NCBI GenBank assembly: GCA_034336665.1
Contig: CM067576.1
Span: 14,685,385-14,749,384 of the forward strand
Source of the DNA: Luscinia megarhynchos
Lineage: Eukaryota; Chordata; Aves; Passeriformes; Turdidae
Length of the DNA stretch: 64,000 bases
Direction: 5' to 3'
Shown: piece by piece, positions 8,376-22,252 of the stretch
How positions within the stretch are numbered: position 1 is the first letter of the stretch
How the letters are laid out: the number at the start of each line of letters is the position of its first letter
Program-made: the position numbers and the translations under genes
Notes under the pieces: model-generated
The model's database searches: none
Seen by the model: the letters and a program-made list of their open reading frames with translations, nothing else
What the model was told of the DNA's origin: nothing

Positions 8376-8376
8376 A
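8331..8376 (+). repeat. (TG)n microsatellite
   Basis: About 20 uninterrupted TG units bounded by catg on both sides. It is likely to be length-polymorphic. Confidence 0.95.
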
Positions 8377-11300
8377 TGTACATGGCAGAACAGAGGAGAA
8401 AATTCTGCAGTTGAAGTTAAAGCAAGAGAAAAGACTAATTTAAGGCAGAATCCAAGAATAGCAACTTGGGTTTGTTTTCAAGCAGCTTTCTGAACACTTA
8501 AAATATTTATATTTTTACTGTGGGTTTTTTTAGGTTGTTTCTATTTGTCTGACTTCTAATGTTACCCTGTTATGTATATCTCAGACATATTTTCTAATTT
8601 CCACTGACTGGGGGTGCACATGCCAAAGTCTTTGTGTCAGCAATTGTTCCATATGTGTCTATCACTTATACTAAGAAAGGAAATTGTCCCTATAACCTAA
8701 GCACTAAAGCACTAAAATATGCTTATTCTCTATGTGCTACTCTTAGAGTACTGCTAAACCATTGGTTCAAATGAGACTGTGTTTTTCTTGATGCAGTAAA
8801 TGACTTTAGTATCTTCCTTTAAACCTGATATACTTGATTCTCAAAATGCTGATTATTATATCACCTCAAATACTGCCAAATCTAAATTGTTGAGATAGTC
8901 AGTGCCAAGGTAGATCTAGCATCAAGATCGAATTTAAATAATAGAAGGCAATATCACTATCATTCTATTTTGGAAACAGTCTGCATGAAATGAGTTTTAG
9001 GGGATCCATAGGGTATGTGAATGAATAATTCCAGCTTGTGCATTGAGCTAATTGGTAGCCTTGAGCAAAAATTTATCTTTATTTTCTTAGAAGTCAGAAT
9101 TTTAGTTCTCCTGGAAAATTTTAGTGCGTTTTAGGGTGAGGTGCATGGAACTGCCATGGAAGATGCAGTTCCCAAAAATCTTACAATTTATGTAAAACCC
9201 AGGTAACTGGAAATCACAAGAGCAGGCTTGAAACAGAGACAGAGTATAAGAAAGGAAGTGGCTCATTTTAAGAACATTAATAACAGAACAGAACCTCATG
9301 TTCCTGAAATCTTATTCAGTGTTCCTCAAACCTTATTCAATAGCTTTTGATATACTAGGTGTTTTTATATCAGTAGATTTTGTAAATTTAAATAAGCAAC
9401 AGAAAAATATATCTGAACTATCTGATTAGCATTTCATTTTCAAAAATGCCTTGCAAGAATTTCCTGTGCTTTAATAACACAGAGTTATGGAACCTCAATT
9501 GATCTTCAGGAAAATTTTGCCTGTATGTTCATCCTGGTGTTGTCATGTTATCTTACCATTCTGCAGTGAATCTCTTCTCACTTGTCCCTACCTGGTCATT
9601 CCTTTTTCTTCTGTATGTGCCATTCAGCTCCTTCTATACCCTCAGTTGCTTTTCTTGTCAGTTACATTGAAAAAAAACTTCTTGCATAAGTAGTACTATT
9701 TAAGACTATGTAAAAATATGATTGATCTGGCATATAGACAATTTAAAGGAATATAAGTTTTTTTGTCCTTCATAAAACCAGAAATGGTTTATTTTTCTTA
9801 AGTTATTTTCTGGCTATGTCTTCGAACCTGAATCTTTAATTTTTTGGCTCTTCTTCAAGGTGCCTGTTTATTCTGTTCTTTCTGGAGGTCTTTTTTGGTC
9901 TTTTTCTGTCAGTGGTTTGCTTCACCACTGGTGAAACACCATTGAGGGTTACCTACTCCCCAGTGTGACAATGGCTCTCACTGAATGAGACACATTAGTG
10001 TTTGCTCAGAATCTGAGGGATTCCAAGTGAGAGACCAGAACATAATCACTACACCCTCAGAAACCTGCTAGGAGCCAAAATCAGGATCTTTACCAGTGTA
10101 CAAAGAGCAAGGATGCTGTGGATGGAAGGGTTTGTGGTTAGTTAAATGTGTATCTTACATGGTTAAAATGCCATAAGAAACAGATAATGCAGAACCATCC
10201 CCAAGGACAGAGAGCTGCCATCACTTTTGTCACCTGATGAATGGGAATTTGAATGAAAGAGATGAGTGGTGTGGGGAGACTTTAATAAGAATTTCATAAC
10301 AGAAAATTAATATGTGTTTGCTGTGTCCTGTGAGATGCCAGTGGAACCAGCTAAACGTGCTGCAATATGGGGCAAATACCAGCAGAGGTCATGGGAGCAG
10401 GAATAAAAGCATGGAAAAGGCTGATGGACTAACAGAGAAGTAATCTGGGAGGGGTAAAAGGTAAAGGCTGCAGGGGAAATAAGACCATCATAGAGACTGT
10501 GGAGTGCCAAGAAGAATCCCGTAGTTCATAAGCCTGCATAATATACTGCACTAATTGAAACTTAATAAAAGTGTCACCTTTTCAGAGACAATCAAAGTCA
10601 TAAATACAAGTTATAAGGTGCATCAAACTCCAGTGCAAAATTATCTGCTAATATGGTGTAACTAAATCATCTAGTGGATGAAAGAATAATTGGGAAGATG
10701 TTTAAAAAATTAAATTCAAAAGCAAAGTACCATTCATTCCAATAAGGAATGACAGGTTTTTAATAAAGATCAAATTTATATTCAAAGAAAAACACTTGAT
10801 GAAGATAAATTAAATTTGTTTATTCAGGCTTCTCTTTGTTAAGTTTCAACATATATGTATGTAAAATTTTCATGATCATATCTACTAAAATTGTTTTTCA
10901 TTTGGTTATTAACTTCTATAGAAATTATTTCTGGAGATTGGGCAAGGTCAAGCTTAATTACTAAGCATTTATATTCTATTTATCAGGAGAAACTTTCAAA
11001 AATCTGACTTATGCAAGTATATCAGACTGTATGCACTGTGTCATTATTTTTATAGGGCAAATAAAAATAGATTAAGAAGAAGAGATTTCAAGTCAACTTG
11101 TTACTGTAAATGCTTTAACAGTGCTTATACAAAAATGATGGGTTTTTACTAAAGTAATGGAGCTTGAACCAGAAAACAGGAATCCAAAAGGAAGAAGGAA
11201 AAGCTTATTCATACCTAGCTTTGTGGTGTCTTTTCCACTACACAAAAAAATAACCAAACAAATCACTGAGATGTAAAAGTGGAATATTTTTAAGTACCAA

Positions 11301-14300
11301 ATGCAATACAGGGCAATTCTCCTAAAACCCTTTTACATTTTAAATGATATTTCAATGATTTCTGTAAAATGAAGTCTAGCTCCTTTAGAGAAAAATCTTT
11401 AGTTTTTACTAAATCTGCTGAAAGAATTGAGCCTGAAAGAATTGAGCCAAACATTTAAACAATACTGTCTATGTTTTTAGGGCCACATTTCTGTGTGCTT
11501 CTAGTTTGGGTAACATTATTTTCAGTCTTATTTACAAATGTACGAATTTTATTTTTTTATTTTGCTCATCACCTGAAAATGAGAAGTTTGAGGTTTTGCC
11601 ACATTTTAGCCAGTGATTAGTTGCTGACAAAAATAGTCCTCTTTTTTTAAATTTTAATAAGCAAAGCTAAAAAATATTTATTTTTGGTGGAACTGAGGTT
11701 GTGAATAGAAAATCTGCATCATTAGAAGATCTCTAGTTATACTATAATAAATTTGCTGTATTTTGCTGACACAGTACAGGAAGAAAGGACCTAGCACTTC
11801 TTCCCTAAAGTCTTTTTTTCAATATATCTGGTCAGCCATAAGTGAAAATATACCAGGAGTGCAAAATGAGCAGTGAAAATAATCACTGGTGAACTATTAA
11901 AAATTTGCCCTCTAGAATCTATCTTGCTGTGATAAAGATGGCAGGAGCAGAATGAATTGTAAGACCTTTCAGAAGAATGACAGATTTCAGAGATAAATAT
12001 GAATATCGGAGGGTGGAGAAACTTTTAGTTAGAAAACTTAATTTCTAGCACTTCCTTTTCATATCTGTGTAGGCAGTATTGGAGTGATGGCAGCTGTCAC
12101 CAAGCTTGCATACTATAAGAGGCAAAATTTTATGAAAATTAGTGTTTTCTGTGACTTCTAAGACTTCTGCTGGCTGTGTCTTTGATCCTAAGCTGTAATT
12201 GCAATTAATTACTTTTAAAGCTATATATTTTAATTTTGCTTTTAAAAAAAAAAATAATTCAGTGCTCTTATAAGGAGATTCAATGTGCTATCTATCAGAA
12301 CTTGCATTAAAATAATTCTGGGAAACGCAATTGTATGACTGGGAAAATAACCTATAAGATGTGCAGTGATAAGATTCAAAATTAAATTTTAGGTATTGCC
12401 CTGATCAAAAATCAAGCTTGTCAGCTATTTTAGAGGCAAAGAAGTGATCCATTAAAAGGCTGATAAGTTTGGCAGTGGTTGATAGAGTGAATCACTCAGG
12501 GTGAGGGCAGCACCAAGAGTCCTTAGGGGCTCTGTCAGCTGCTCATGTTCTGGGATCCTTTTTTTACTCCTGTTTCTGAAGTAATGCTTTACATCATATC
12601 ATATGTAGCAAAGACATTGTGAACAACCAGCTAATTCCCACCTGAATGAATTTTTTTGTGAATACCAACATTAGGAAAAACAGAGAAGCTGAGAAATGCT
12701 GCCTGATAAACCTTGAAATGAACAGTGGTCAGACTGCTGTGACTGGGGTTACTTTCAGTATCTGTGGGCTCTGTGATGTGTGAGTGCACTCCCACTGCAG
12801 CATTAGTACAATTCAGTTCAGACAGTTACTCAGAAGACAGAAATTCTAGAAGCCCAGAATTTTTCATGCCAGTGCTTACAGGACAACATACACAAAAGTC
12901 TGAGCACTTAATGGTGTTGACAGCAGTGATCATTGTAGGACTATTGCCATATGCCTTACAGCTTTACCTATTCCAAGAACAAGTAATAAGTAGCTCAGGC
13001 CACTGTAACTTTGTTTTTGACTGGATATTTCCTTGCATTTACAAGTAACTGTATGTTAACTTCTGCATCCTCAGGATATCTGCCCTTTTCCCTGTGCTTC
13101 AGCAGTACCTTATGCACTGCTATTGTTCCACATTCAGCTTTCCACTGCCTGGATAATATTCAGACAGCTGCTCCTCTGTCTCTGCCTGTGTGTCTCCACT
13201 GGAGTGATGTGTGTGCCCCAAACAGAAGGGAGCAAACAATGTATGAGCAAAAATGGAAGCTTCCAGTTTTGAACAGGAGCAGAGGCAGGCAGTCATAAAG
13301 TGGGCAGCTAAACATCACCACTGAGACATCACTATTTTTTGACATCTTACCTCTCAAGAAACCTCAGGGAGGTCACAGACACATACTCATAGAATTTCTT
13401 TGAAATAAACCAGAAGGTGGAGATCTGGGATGATGCCTAGAAATAAAAAGTCTATTCAACAAATCTCATTAAAAAGTTTTGACCCAAAGTACATTTCATG
13501 GACTAAGATATGTCAGTGAAAAAAAAAATATTGCCAGAGGCTTGTGACAGAACCTACTGAGACTTTGCAGAGAGAGATTTCCATCACATCTTGTGATGGT
13601 TTTTGGATGTAAATTTGAGCAATTGACAATCTATTAAAATTTGGGATGTTGTCTCTGTCTCTCACTCAGAATAGGTGGAGTCAGATAAGAGTCAGCTTTG
13701 ATAGATAACATTTATTAGTTCCAGGAGAACCTGTGAGTAGAACGAGAAAAATAATTGGAGTGGTGAAGAGAAGTTGCACCTATCTAAAATAGAGGGTAAA
13801 TTTACAAACTGCAGATTTTAATTTTCTCCAAAGAGTTTCTGAGAACAATGTTTTTCACAAGAGCTACAGTAATGGTTGTTGCTTGGATTGAAAGGATATT
13901 TTTTTCGTTACTTGGTTGGGATTTCTTGGGGGTATGATGGTTAAAAAATTCCTTATCAGTTTGCACTGCTTTGCACAAATAATGAGTGCTCTCCTGCCTG
14001 CACGGTACCATACCCTCAGGGTTGGTTACTGTGTGTTAACTTATGAGGTGTATTCCACTAACTCTTTGTATTAAGGTGGGAAAATAGATTAATTTTGAAG
14101 AAAGGACTGCTATCAGCTTGGAATTTCCCTTCTCTTTCCAGTGCAGCATTTAAAAATGAACCAATTTTGTCCATGTTAGCCAAAACCCTGATTGTGTTAG
14201 TGACCAGAGTAGTTGGTAAGTTAGATGTTACTGGTGAATTGAGCTGTAGGAAGAAGCTCAGATTACTCAGTGACTTAAATTTAAACCATAAAAGCAAGTA

Positions 14301-16572
14301 CAATAAATTAAAGCAAAAAAAAAAGGTCCACATCAAAGTGGGATGTGTAGCTTCATGTGGCTATTCTTGGAGTTAAAAACCTCCATTAAACATGAAGGTG
14401 ATGTTTTTAAGGAGATAAGAAAATACGAACGACAAAAGTACAGAACAAGTCAGAGCTAGGCAAGGGGAAAAGTGGAGGATCCACCCCAGAGGGGAATGAA
14501 ATTGTTATGACTTAAGTGTCTTTAAGCTCTGATTTTAATAGGGAAAAAAATAACAAGAAGCTGAGCATTTAGGCTGCAGTCTGAAACATACAGACCTTGG
14601 CAAAATTACACTTATTAATTTGAATGCATGCTGAACTAACCTTGTGAAAAATAAACATAAGGACCTAAAAAAAGAAGTGTGCATGAAATGTAGCCTGTCA
14701 GCCTGGTGATATGCAAATGAAGAGGATGGGACCTAGTTTATCAACTTACCATTTCTCTTTGCCACCCTTTTACTATTTAGATCCTTAGTTACCAGATATA
14801 ATGAAGCAAATTTGTGCTTGACACATGAATATTGATGAGGACATGACTCATGGTTTTTAACAATTTATAATAAACAGCATAGAGGATGGTGCCTGATTTC
14901 ATAGAGGAAAACCACACTCCCTTCTTAAGAGCTTCTAGTGCTCCTAGTGGCTTTCTCCCTGTGTTTTCACTGAAATTTAGTTTTTTCCAGTTATCTGTTT
15001 TTCAGCTTTGCAGTACTTCTGCTTGAAGAAAATAAAATAGAAGAATTAAACGTGATACTTGAATTTAATAGCAAAGGTCCTTTCCTTTTGGTTGCTTTCA
15101 AAGCAAGTTGTGTAGAAATCCTTTCTGCAACCTGAACAGAGCAAATGCTTCCAAATAGTAACACTGGTAGTGTTTGAAATAGCCTTATAGAGTTCTTTTG
15201 TCCTTACTCATCCTCTTTTCTTACTGATCCTCTTTTTTTCCCTTCTCAGGAAACTGCCTTTAAACTGATGTTGCTAAACAAGCAATAGCTTAACAAATAC
15301 TTTAACTTTTACCAGCAAGAAAGAATAGAAAATGAAATTATTTCTTATAGAATCAGAATATATGCCTCTATTTACCTTAAGCCATGACTAGGAAAATTCC
15401 TGTTATTGACCATTAACTCAAATTTATAGGAAAATCCCTGGAAGTGAGCACTTGTCCATGAAGCAGGCTACTTCCTACCTGGCTCACAGTCCAACACAAT
15501 TTGAAAAAAATCTGCCTTAACTTGGCTCCCTGTCAAATCTCTTGCTTTATCAACCATTTTAATATATTTCTTCAAAGCATATTTAGTTTGCAGAGGAAAC
15601 TGGGGTCGAATTTCTCTCTCAGGGCATTTTAAACCCATTGTTTTGTTCTGTGTGCTAATGTTTTCTATTGGTTATGACAATCATTTATGTTCTATGAAGT
15701 GCTGCATTTATTTGCTTAATGTTATTCCAAATCTTCTCTAAACAGCCCTGAACCAGGCATGGGTGGCTGCCTGCCTGGAATGCTGACAAATAGCAATGTT
15801 CATGGATGTTCAACAGAGCAATGAGCTATGCACCATCCTGTGTGGAACATACTGTATTTTTGAAAGGAATAAGAACAAATGTGTTTCTCTTTCAAGTGTT
15901 CCAGAATGTGAATGAAGTTTTTTTTGCTGGCAATAGCAGAAATAGATTAATTGGCATGGCAAATCCAAGCCACATTTTGCTTGAGCTTTGGGCAGGGGCA
16001 GAGCAGAACACAATAACTTGTTTTCTGACAGAAAACTCCTTTTGTACCACATAAATTAGTCAATTAAAGTTCACTGATAATGCACCAGAATATATAGGGG
16101 GTCTTGTGTGCATTATATCTGCTCTACAGCACCATGACTCAACCTGGAAATGGGGCTAAACCGCTGCTTAACCACTTATATGAAATTCTTCTTTACTCAT
16201 GTGAAAGTATTTCTTTGCTTCTTCATTGGTTTCTTTGACTGTTTTTACAGTTGCAGCCCTAATTTGTATTTTACTCAGTATTGATGGTGACTAAGAAATA
16301 TTTTGTTCATATATTCATTTCATGAATTTTCAGGAGTAGCTGGGACTAAAAATGGGTAATGAAGTACATAATTTAAACTGATAATATCCTCTGAGATAGT
16401 TAGTCACAGGAATTTCCTGTGCTTGTCCTGGCCAACTCACTGCTTAAAAGAAATTAATATAAAGTTTCTATCTAACGATTTTTTGTGGAAGAAAAAAAGA
16501 AGAAAAAGAGGTAAAAGAAATTTAAAAATAATCAAATTTGATGAGTTGGCATAGTTGGCATACACTGAAGCT
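8377..16572. other. Gene-poor intergenic DNA
   Basis: AT-rich noncoding sequence. Open frames are short (95 residues or fewer), overlap on both strands and show no domain. A perfect 15-bp tandem pair (ctgaaagaattgagc) lies at 11418-11447. An octamer-like ATGCAAAT lies near 14708. No gene, RNA gene or clear repeat family was recognised. Confidence 0.5.
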
Positions 16573-16703
16573 TTGAGATCAGAATGGTTTGTGTTGCAAA
16601 GGACCTTTAGGATCACCTAGTTCCAAATCCCCTGCCATGGGCTGGGATCTCTTCCACTAGATCAGGTTGCTCCAAGCCCTGCTCATGGAAACTTTCAGGG
16701 ATC
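16573..16703 (-). mobile_element. CR1 LINE 3'-end fragment
   Basis: The plus strand reads as the reverse complement of a CR1 3' end: agaatggtttgtgttgcaaa, ggacctttaggatcac, ctagttccaa, ccctgccatgggc, aggttgctccaagccc, then ttcaggga. These are the hallmark blocks of the bird CR1 3' untranslated tail. Substitutions throughout mark an old, 5'-truncated copy. The terminal 8-bp repeat units at the left edge are no longer clear. The right edge is approximate. Confidence 0.88.
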
Positions 16704-19700
16704 TCAGTTTCAACCAACAAGACATCAGAGCTCGATGCAGCTTAGAGCAGTCTCCTTGAGAGCAGATCTTCCTAAAAAGCCAGAGGAGGCAGCAAAAGGG
16801 CCTGGCATGATCAAGTCAGAAGCCAACTTTATCCATCGAGTAGTGATGCAGTCAAGACCTGGGTTTGCCAGGGACAGAGGCCACTGAGCTGCACTCAGGG
16901 GTATTGGCTCAGCCTCAGAACCATGTGAGTGGCCCTTCACTAAATTCCTCTCAAGATACCCAAGTTTAAACTAAGCTTGCAGCATGTAATTTTTTTAAAA
17001 AAGAAAGGCTTATCGCTCTTACTATTATTTTTAGAAACACTTTATTGACTTTGCTGCAGGCAATAGGTAGCAGGTAACAGCACTGTGACTCAAGAAAGGA
17101 TTGTTAGCAGTCAGTTAGAGTAAATGATTGCTGTTAGCATCCAGCTGGAATAAATGATTACTGCTAAGCGACAGCTATACTGCAAGCTCTTCAGCTGTTC
17201 TAGTTCAGTGTTACTGCTTAGAGTTGATGAGCCTTCCGAAATCTTGTATTCAGTCTTCCAGAAGAGTTATCACAATATGAGATTTCTACTCTTCTTGGGG
17301 AATGAAGGGGGAAAAAATAAGTCTGTGTTTAATGTTCAGCATAAGGAAAAGGCTGTAGTACCTGCAGCAGCCTGAGAAACATTCCATGCTCTAGATTGTT
17401 GTATTGTAAAGCTGCTATCACTTACATGTTGATTAGGGGGAGAAAAATATGGTGAGAGGTTAAAGGAGAGACATGTTTGCTTGCAAATTTTTGAATGTGA
17501 TACCAAATGCAATTGGCCACCTACCGACAAAATTCATTAATACAGAATTTCATTTAATGTTGGAACTGTGGGAATTTATTGAACATAACTGGGGTAAAAA
17601 ATCCAATCCATTTAACTCTTTCCACAGAAAATCTTTCTTTCAAAAGCTGCTATGAATTTAGGAAAAGTGTAGGTCTCATAGTCATAGAATGGCGGCCTAT
17701 TTCTAGCAAAAAAATACAAAACAACAAATTAGATCATACTATCATGAAACCAGAGAGTCACTTTATGTTGTCTCATTTATCTGGAAAAATTCCAGTGAAC
17801 ACACAAAAGGTAACCATGTGGCCATTTCAGCGTTAATCACACAGGTAGAATGCACAGTCCTTTGCAAACTGAATTCTTGCCTCTCAAAACATCTACCTTT
17901 AGCTTAGCTTCCAGTGTAGGATTTAAGGAAAGGAAAGGCTGGACAAAGCCAGTGGCTATTGAGAGTGGCAGTCTGCCAGGGGGGGATGGTTTTCTGTGGA
18001 GAATGAACCTGATTTTTCCAGCAGAGTCACCTGCCCAAATAGTGTCCAGCTACTGCTCATGTCCTGGTGCTGCAGGGCAGAGCCAGACCCAGACCCAGAG
18101 CTTCTTCCCAGCGTGGAGGATTGCAGCTGCAACATGGCACCAGGAGCAATGGAATTCTGCTGGCAGCTGCAGGAGAAAACAAGGATCAATGCACTGCTCT
18201 GATCTGGAACCATTCACAATCCAGGTTCTGCTTCTCCAGCTGTCTCTGAGCAGGCTGTGATCAAAAACCTCAACTGTGCAGAACCCTGGGAAGAACTGCA
18301 GGTAGACTTGGAAGGAGAGTGTACTTGAAAGATAATTTCAGGCTTGCAGGAGGCAAGATAGGAGAGAATAATGCAGGAAATCTTTAATAATGCAATACAT
18401 AAAAACTTCATTATATGATTTGATCTGACAAGAATCTATCAAATTTGAGGATTTACAATTACCCCTAAGTGGTGTAATTCTTCTTTTGAACTCTGCAAGG
18501 AAATAACTGTTAGCTTGTGTACACGAAAAAGTAACTGTCAGTGTACATGCTCATTTCACCTTTCCTTACAAAATAAAATTATCCTGGTTACAGCTGTTGG
18601 TTTCACTGCTATTTCCCATACTAATTTCCTGGGTTTTGCCATAAAAGCAGTTTACTTGATTTGAACTTTAAATTATTTTCTAGCCAAAATACTATTTTTT
18701 TTTAAAAAGTACAATGAATGTGATTTTAAAGAACATGTTAATGTATAGGCTCCTTTCTGAAGCTCTGCAAGTATGAGAAAGTTGAACTTTTAGCTCTCAT
18801 CTCATGCCAGTTCAAAAATAGGTATAATATCTAGAATAGGCAATAGTTTAAAGGCCTTTGTGAATGTACAAAATGTGTTGCACACTTTGTCTTTTTCCAG
18901 AAAGATACTTGCCAGTAATTCAGATTTAATTTTCCGCCACCAGAAACGACCCTTGTGTTTTATCCTGACAGTTAAAAGAAACCCCTAATACAACCTATAT
19001 TGGTGTGCTCTTCAATAGGTTTTGAGCCCAGCAATTGATATGCTGGGTGTGTCCTAAGTTTGTACCCATGTGCTGAGGAAAAGAGCGACAGAATAGAAAT
19101 GAGGAAAGGGACAGAGTTAACACTGGAACCCTTCTTTGTAGAGTCAATTATAGGGTAGAAACCTTTTGCATCCTGAAGGCAAGACATCATGTTTGCAACA
19201 TGAAATTTTAGAAAAATTGTTGATTTTAAGTGATGAATTAATAGAAAACCTTCATAAAACCAAAGTTCATGTGGGCATGAAAAACACAATGTGCACTCTT
19301 AATGGTTGGAGAAATTTCCTGTTGGAATCCAAGTGTCCATTTGTATGTGGGGTCTGACAAAGCTGGCATGGGCATTACTGGATGTAGTGGTTGAGTATCA
19401 ATCCTACTTGTGATACAAACCCAGAAGTATGTTAAGATCATACTCATATGATGATGAATAGCACGGCATAACTGATGAATTATCATATTTATTTCATCAT
19501 TGTAAAAGCATTTTAGAAAGCCTTTCCAGGCCCACAGTTGGCAATGCTCTCTTTATAATGTTTTATGCTTTTATTTTCTTCTGTTTTTAAAGGAATAATG
19601 TGCAGTATAATTCACTTGCCAATTTACATTTGCAGTGTTACAAAAATTCAAAGTTGTTTGATTTGAGAAAGACTGTACCATGTCCTGTCAAATTTTGTTT

Positions 19701-22003
19701 CCTGGTCTGTAACCTTCATGGTTGCTTGTTACATGTGGTGAAGTAAAACATTTGAAATAAAGGGCAGCCCAAAATAGAATGAATTTGACCTTCTAAATTA
19801 ATAAATAGAATAAAGATACCAACATGACATCTATGTGAAATTGAATTCCCAATTAAGAGACTGACTGTGTTTTTTTATTTGTATGTTTTCTACCATTTTC
19901 TGGTAGACGGATTTTTTTTTATCTGGAAGTTCTTCACAAAGAATAGGGTAAAGTCTGCTTGCAAATAAGGAGGAACACAAGTTGGAATGGCTACTGACTC
20001 ACCTAAATAGTCAAATACTGAGATCCAACATTGATAATACTTTTGAAAATGTAAACTTTGTATTGATGAGAAAATGTGCAGCAGGAACTTTGCTGTCTTG
20101 GTGTGGACAGCAGTCACACATCTCTGCTTTCTCCTGTGCACATCATGAAATAACTTGTAAGAAGTGCCACAGCTTGTCTGTACATGCTTCACATACAGAT
20201 ATAGATGGGTAGATGAGGTAAAAACATATAAATCAAAATATACTAAAGCATCTGTCATTTTAAACGAGATTTTTTTGAATTCAAGATAAAATACAGTGGG
20301 TAGGAAGCCTTCAACATTTTTATAAAACACTTCCTCTTAATAATCATCTCGGACACAAACTTACTACAAGGAATATTCCATTAAGCAGAAAAACTGTAAG
20401 CTCCAGAGTGAGATTTTTATAGTGACAAAGTTCAGTTCCATTACTGACAAAATGAGAACTTGGCCCTGTAATTAAATCAAAATGTTCTGACTGTAGCAGT
20501 GGCCCCACATTTAGTGAAAGGCTTTTAAAGGAAGTCAAAATAAGTTTTTAAGTAGTTTTCTTGTGTGTTAGTGTAAGGTATGCCTAGGGATATTTACAAA
20601 TTTTAAATTAGATGATTCCATTCTATTTATCAAGTGTGAATGGTTTTTAATTTTAATTTGATTGTGAAGTGTTTGGATTTAACTTGCCTATAACACAGAT
20701 GAGTCTTTCAAGTGAGACTTGCAGTAAGGTAGGCTACTTTCCAATTTGTGATGTCTATGGACACTGCACAAGGCATAGATTTAGACCAACTCCATTCCAT
20801 CTGTACCATCACAGGGTAAAGAATGATGGATGTATAAGCTAAATGAGAAATGACATAAACATAATCTTTTGTTATATTCATGTTAGGGGCTAGAGAGGAG
20901 GGTGAATATTTTGTTTCTTCATAGAACATTAAAAGAAAAACAATGCCTTAAAGCTTGTGACGCAAAAATAAACTTCACTCCATGAGGCAGCTGAGAAAGA
21001 AAAGGCAGATGTGATTTGGCAGTGAGAGCAGTTCTGTTAGGTAGTTAATTATATACATAAATAGACAAATACTTACTCTTACAGAGAGTATTTTATTTTA
21101 AAAATATCATTACCTTATATTTTTCTAGAATAAAATTATAAAAATTCTTTACAGAAGTAATGATCTGGGACATAAATGGCTGTTAACTGCACAGCAGAGT
21201 TTTCATGTGACAGATATATTGCAAAATAGGGATGGCCCTGACCAAGCAGGATTTATAGCTGTGAAGGTCAGCAAATGTTGTAATAGTTTCTTTCTCATTC
21301 AAAGTTTATTGTGCTTATCTAGATTGCTCTGTCTTTCACATGGATTATGAATGGTACCACACATTACCTCTTAGGATATTTTAATGTTGTTAATAGAGGT
21401 GTAAAGCTATTACAAGATCAGTATTGAAGACTCTAAAATTTCCTTTTTATTAGTCCCAATACAGATTAAGAATTTACTCTTTTTACAGAAAGCAGGAAGA
21501 TCAGGAGGGCAAAACATGCATTGATTTTTTTGAGAGTGTTTTATAACGTGTTTGCAATTGATAGCCTTGTTGGCAGCCAGGTTTCCCCAGGCAACCATAG
21601 CCTCCAGTTGCCCTAAGCAGTTTAGTTAAAGAAAACCAACATCAAATTACTTATCTGACTGATTGATCAAAATATGAATTTGCATATGCTTTTAAAAGGA
21701 TCTGCAAGTGGCTGTTTCTATAAGCAAGAAGCGCCCAGACATTCTAACTCAGGGCATCACTGATATCTGAGAATGGCAACTAATCTGCATATTGTTAAAT
21801 CATGAGATTTTCCAACGCCATAAAATTAATCTGACATGTCCAGATATTATCTGCTTATCTTCACAGTGGCTTCATTATACACCCCCAGGAAGCAGCTAAG
21901 AAGTGCAGGATACTCTGCTTTGCTCCTTTTGGCAAATTACTTTGTCTGATGAAACTTTTTCTGCCACCACTGCCCCTTATGGATCAGAAAGAGTGCGGAT
22001 TGC
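16704..22003. other. Gene-poor intergenic DNA
   Basis: No gene is recognised. The longest frame, 17850-18260 (136 codons, plus), overlaps several other frames on both strands and lacks any domain, so it is probably chance. A minus frame at 19890-20330 (146 codons) is rich in Phe, Tyr, Lys and Leu, as expected from AT-rich DNA. Confidence 0.5.
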
Positions 22004-22247
22004 TGTATTAGACTGGGATGGAGTTAATTTTAACTGTGTTTTGGATTTGTTTTGAAAGCACAGTTGCTAGCACAGGGATGTTTTAGATACTGCTGAGCAC
22101 TGCTCACACAGCATCAGGGGTTTTTCTGCTCTTCACCTACTGAGTTTTATCACTTTTAGGCTCCCAGTTGTCCCCCCTGTCCTGCTGCAAGAGGGTGAAG
22201 GAGTGGCTGTGTGGTCCTCGGTTGCTGGCTGGGGTAAAACTCTAACA
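22004..22247 (+). mobile_element. Solo LTR of ERVL type, internally shortened
   Basis: It starts tgtattagactgggatgg with gttaatttt close behind. It ends ggctgtgtgg ... gttgctggctggggtaaaac ... aaca, matching the opening and closing blocks of a common bird ERVL-type LTR as I recall it. Flanking 5-bp sequences attgc (21999-22003) and attac (22248-22252) are a near-perfect target duplication of the size ERVL integrases make. At 244 bp it is shorter than I would expect for such LTRs, suggesting an internal deletion. No internal retroviral sequence adjoins it. Confidence 0.75.
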
Positions 22248-22252
22248 ATTAC

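Noticed and set aside
13590..13740. Possible further LTR (tgatggtttttggatg start)
   Set aside because: Only a loose resemblance at one end; no matching far end, polyadenylation signal or target duplication was found.
14708..14716. Octamer motif ATGCAAAT as a regulatory element
   Set aside because: An 8-base match is expected by chance about once in a window of this size; nothing else supports it.
17850..18260. 136-codon plus-strand frame as a novel gene
   Set aside because: Several competing frames cover the same DNA on both strands, no domain, signal peptide or splice context is evident, and similar lengths occur by chance here.
19890..20330. 146-codon minus-strand frame as a gene
   Set aside because: Residue makeup (Phe, Tyr, Lys, Leu, Ser) is what AT-rich DNA gives by chance; no domain or family pattern.
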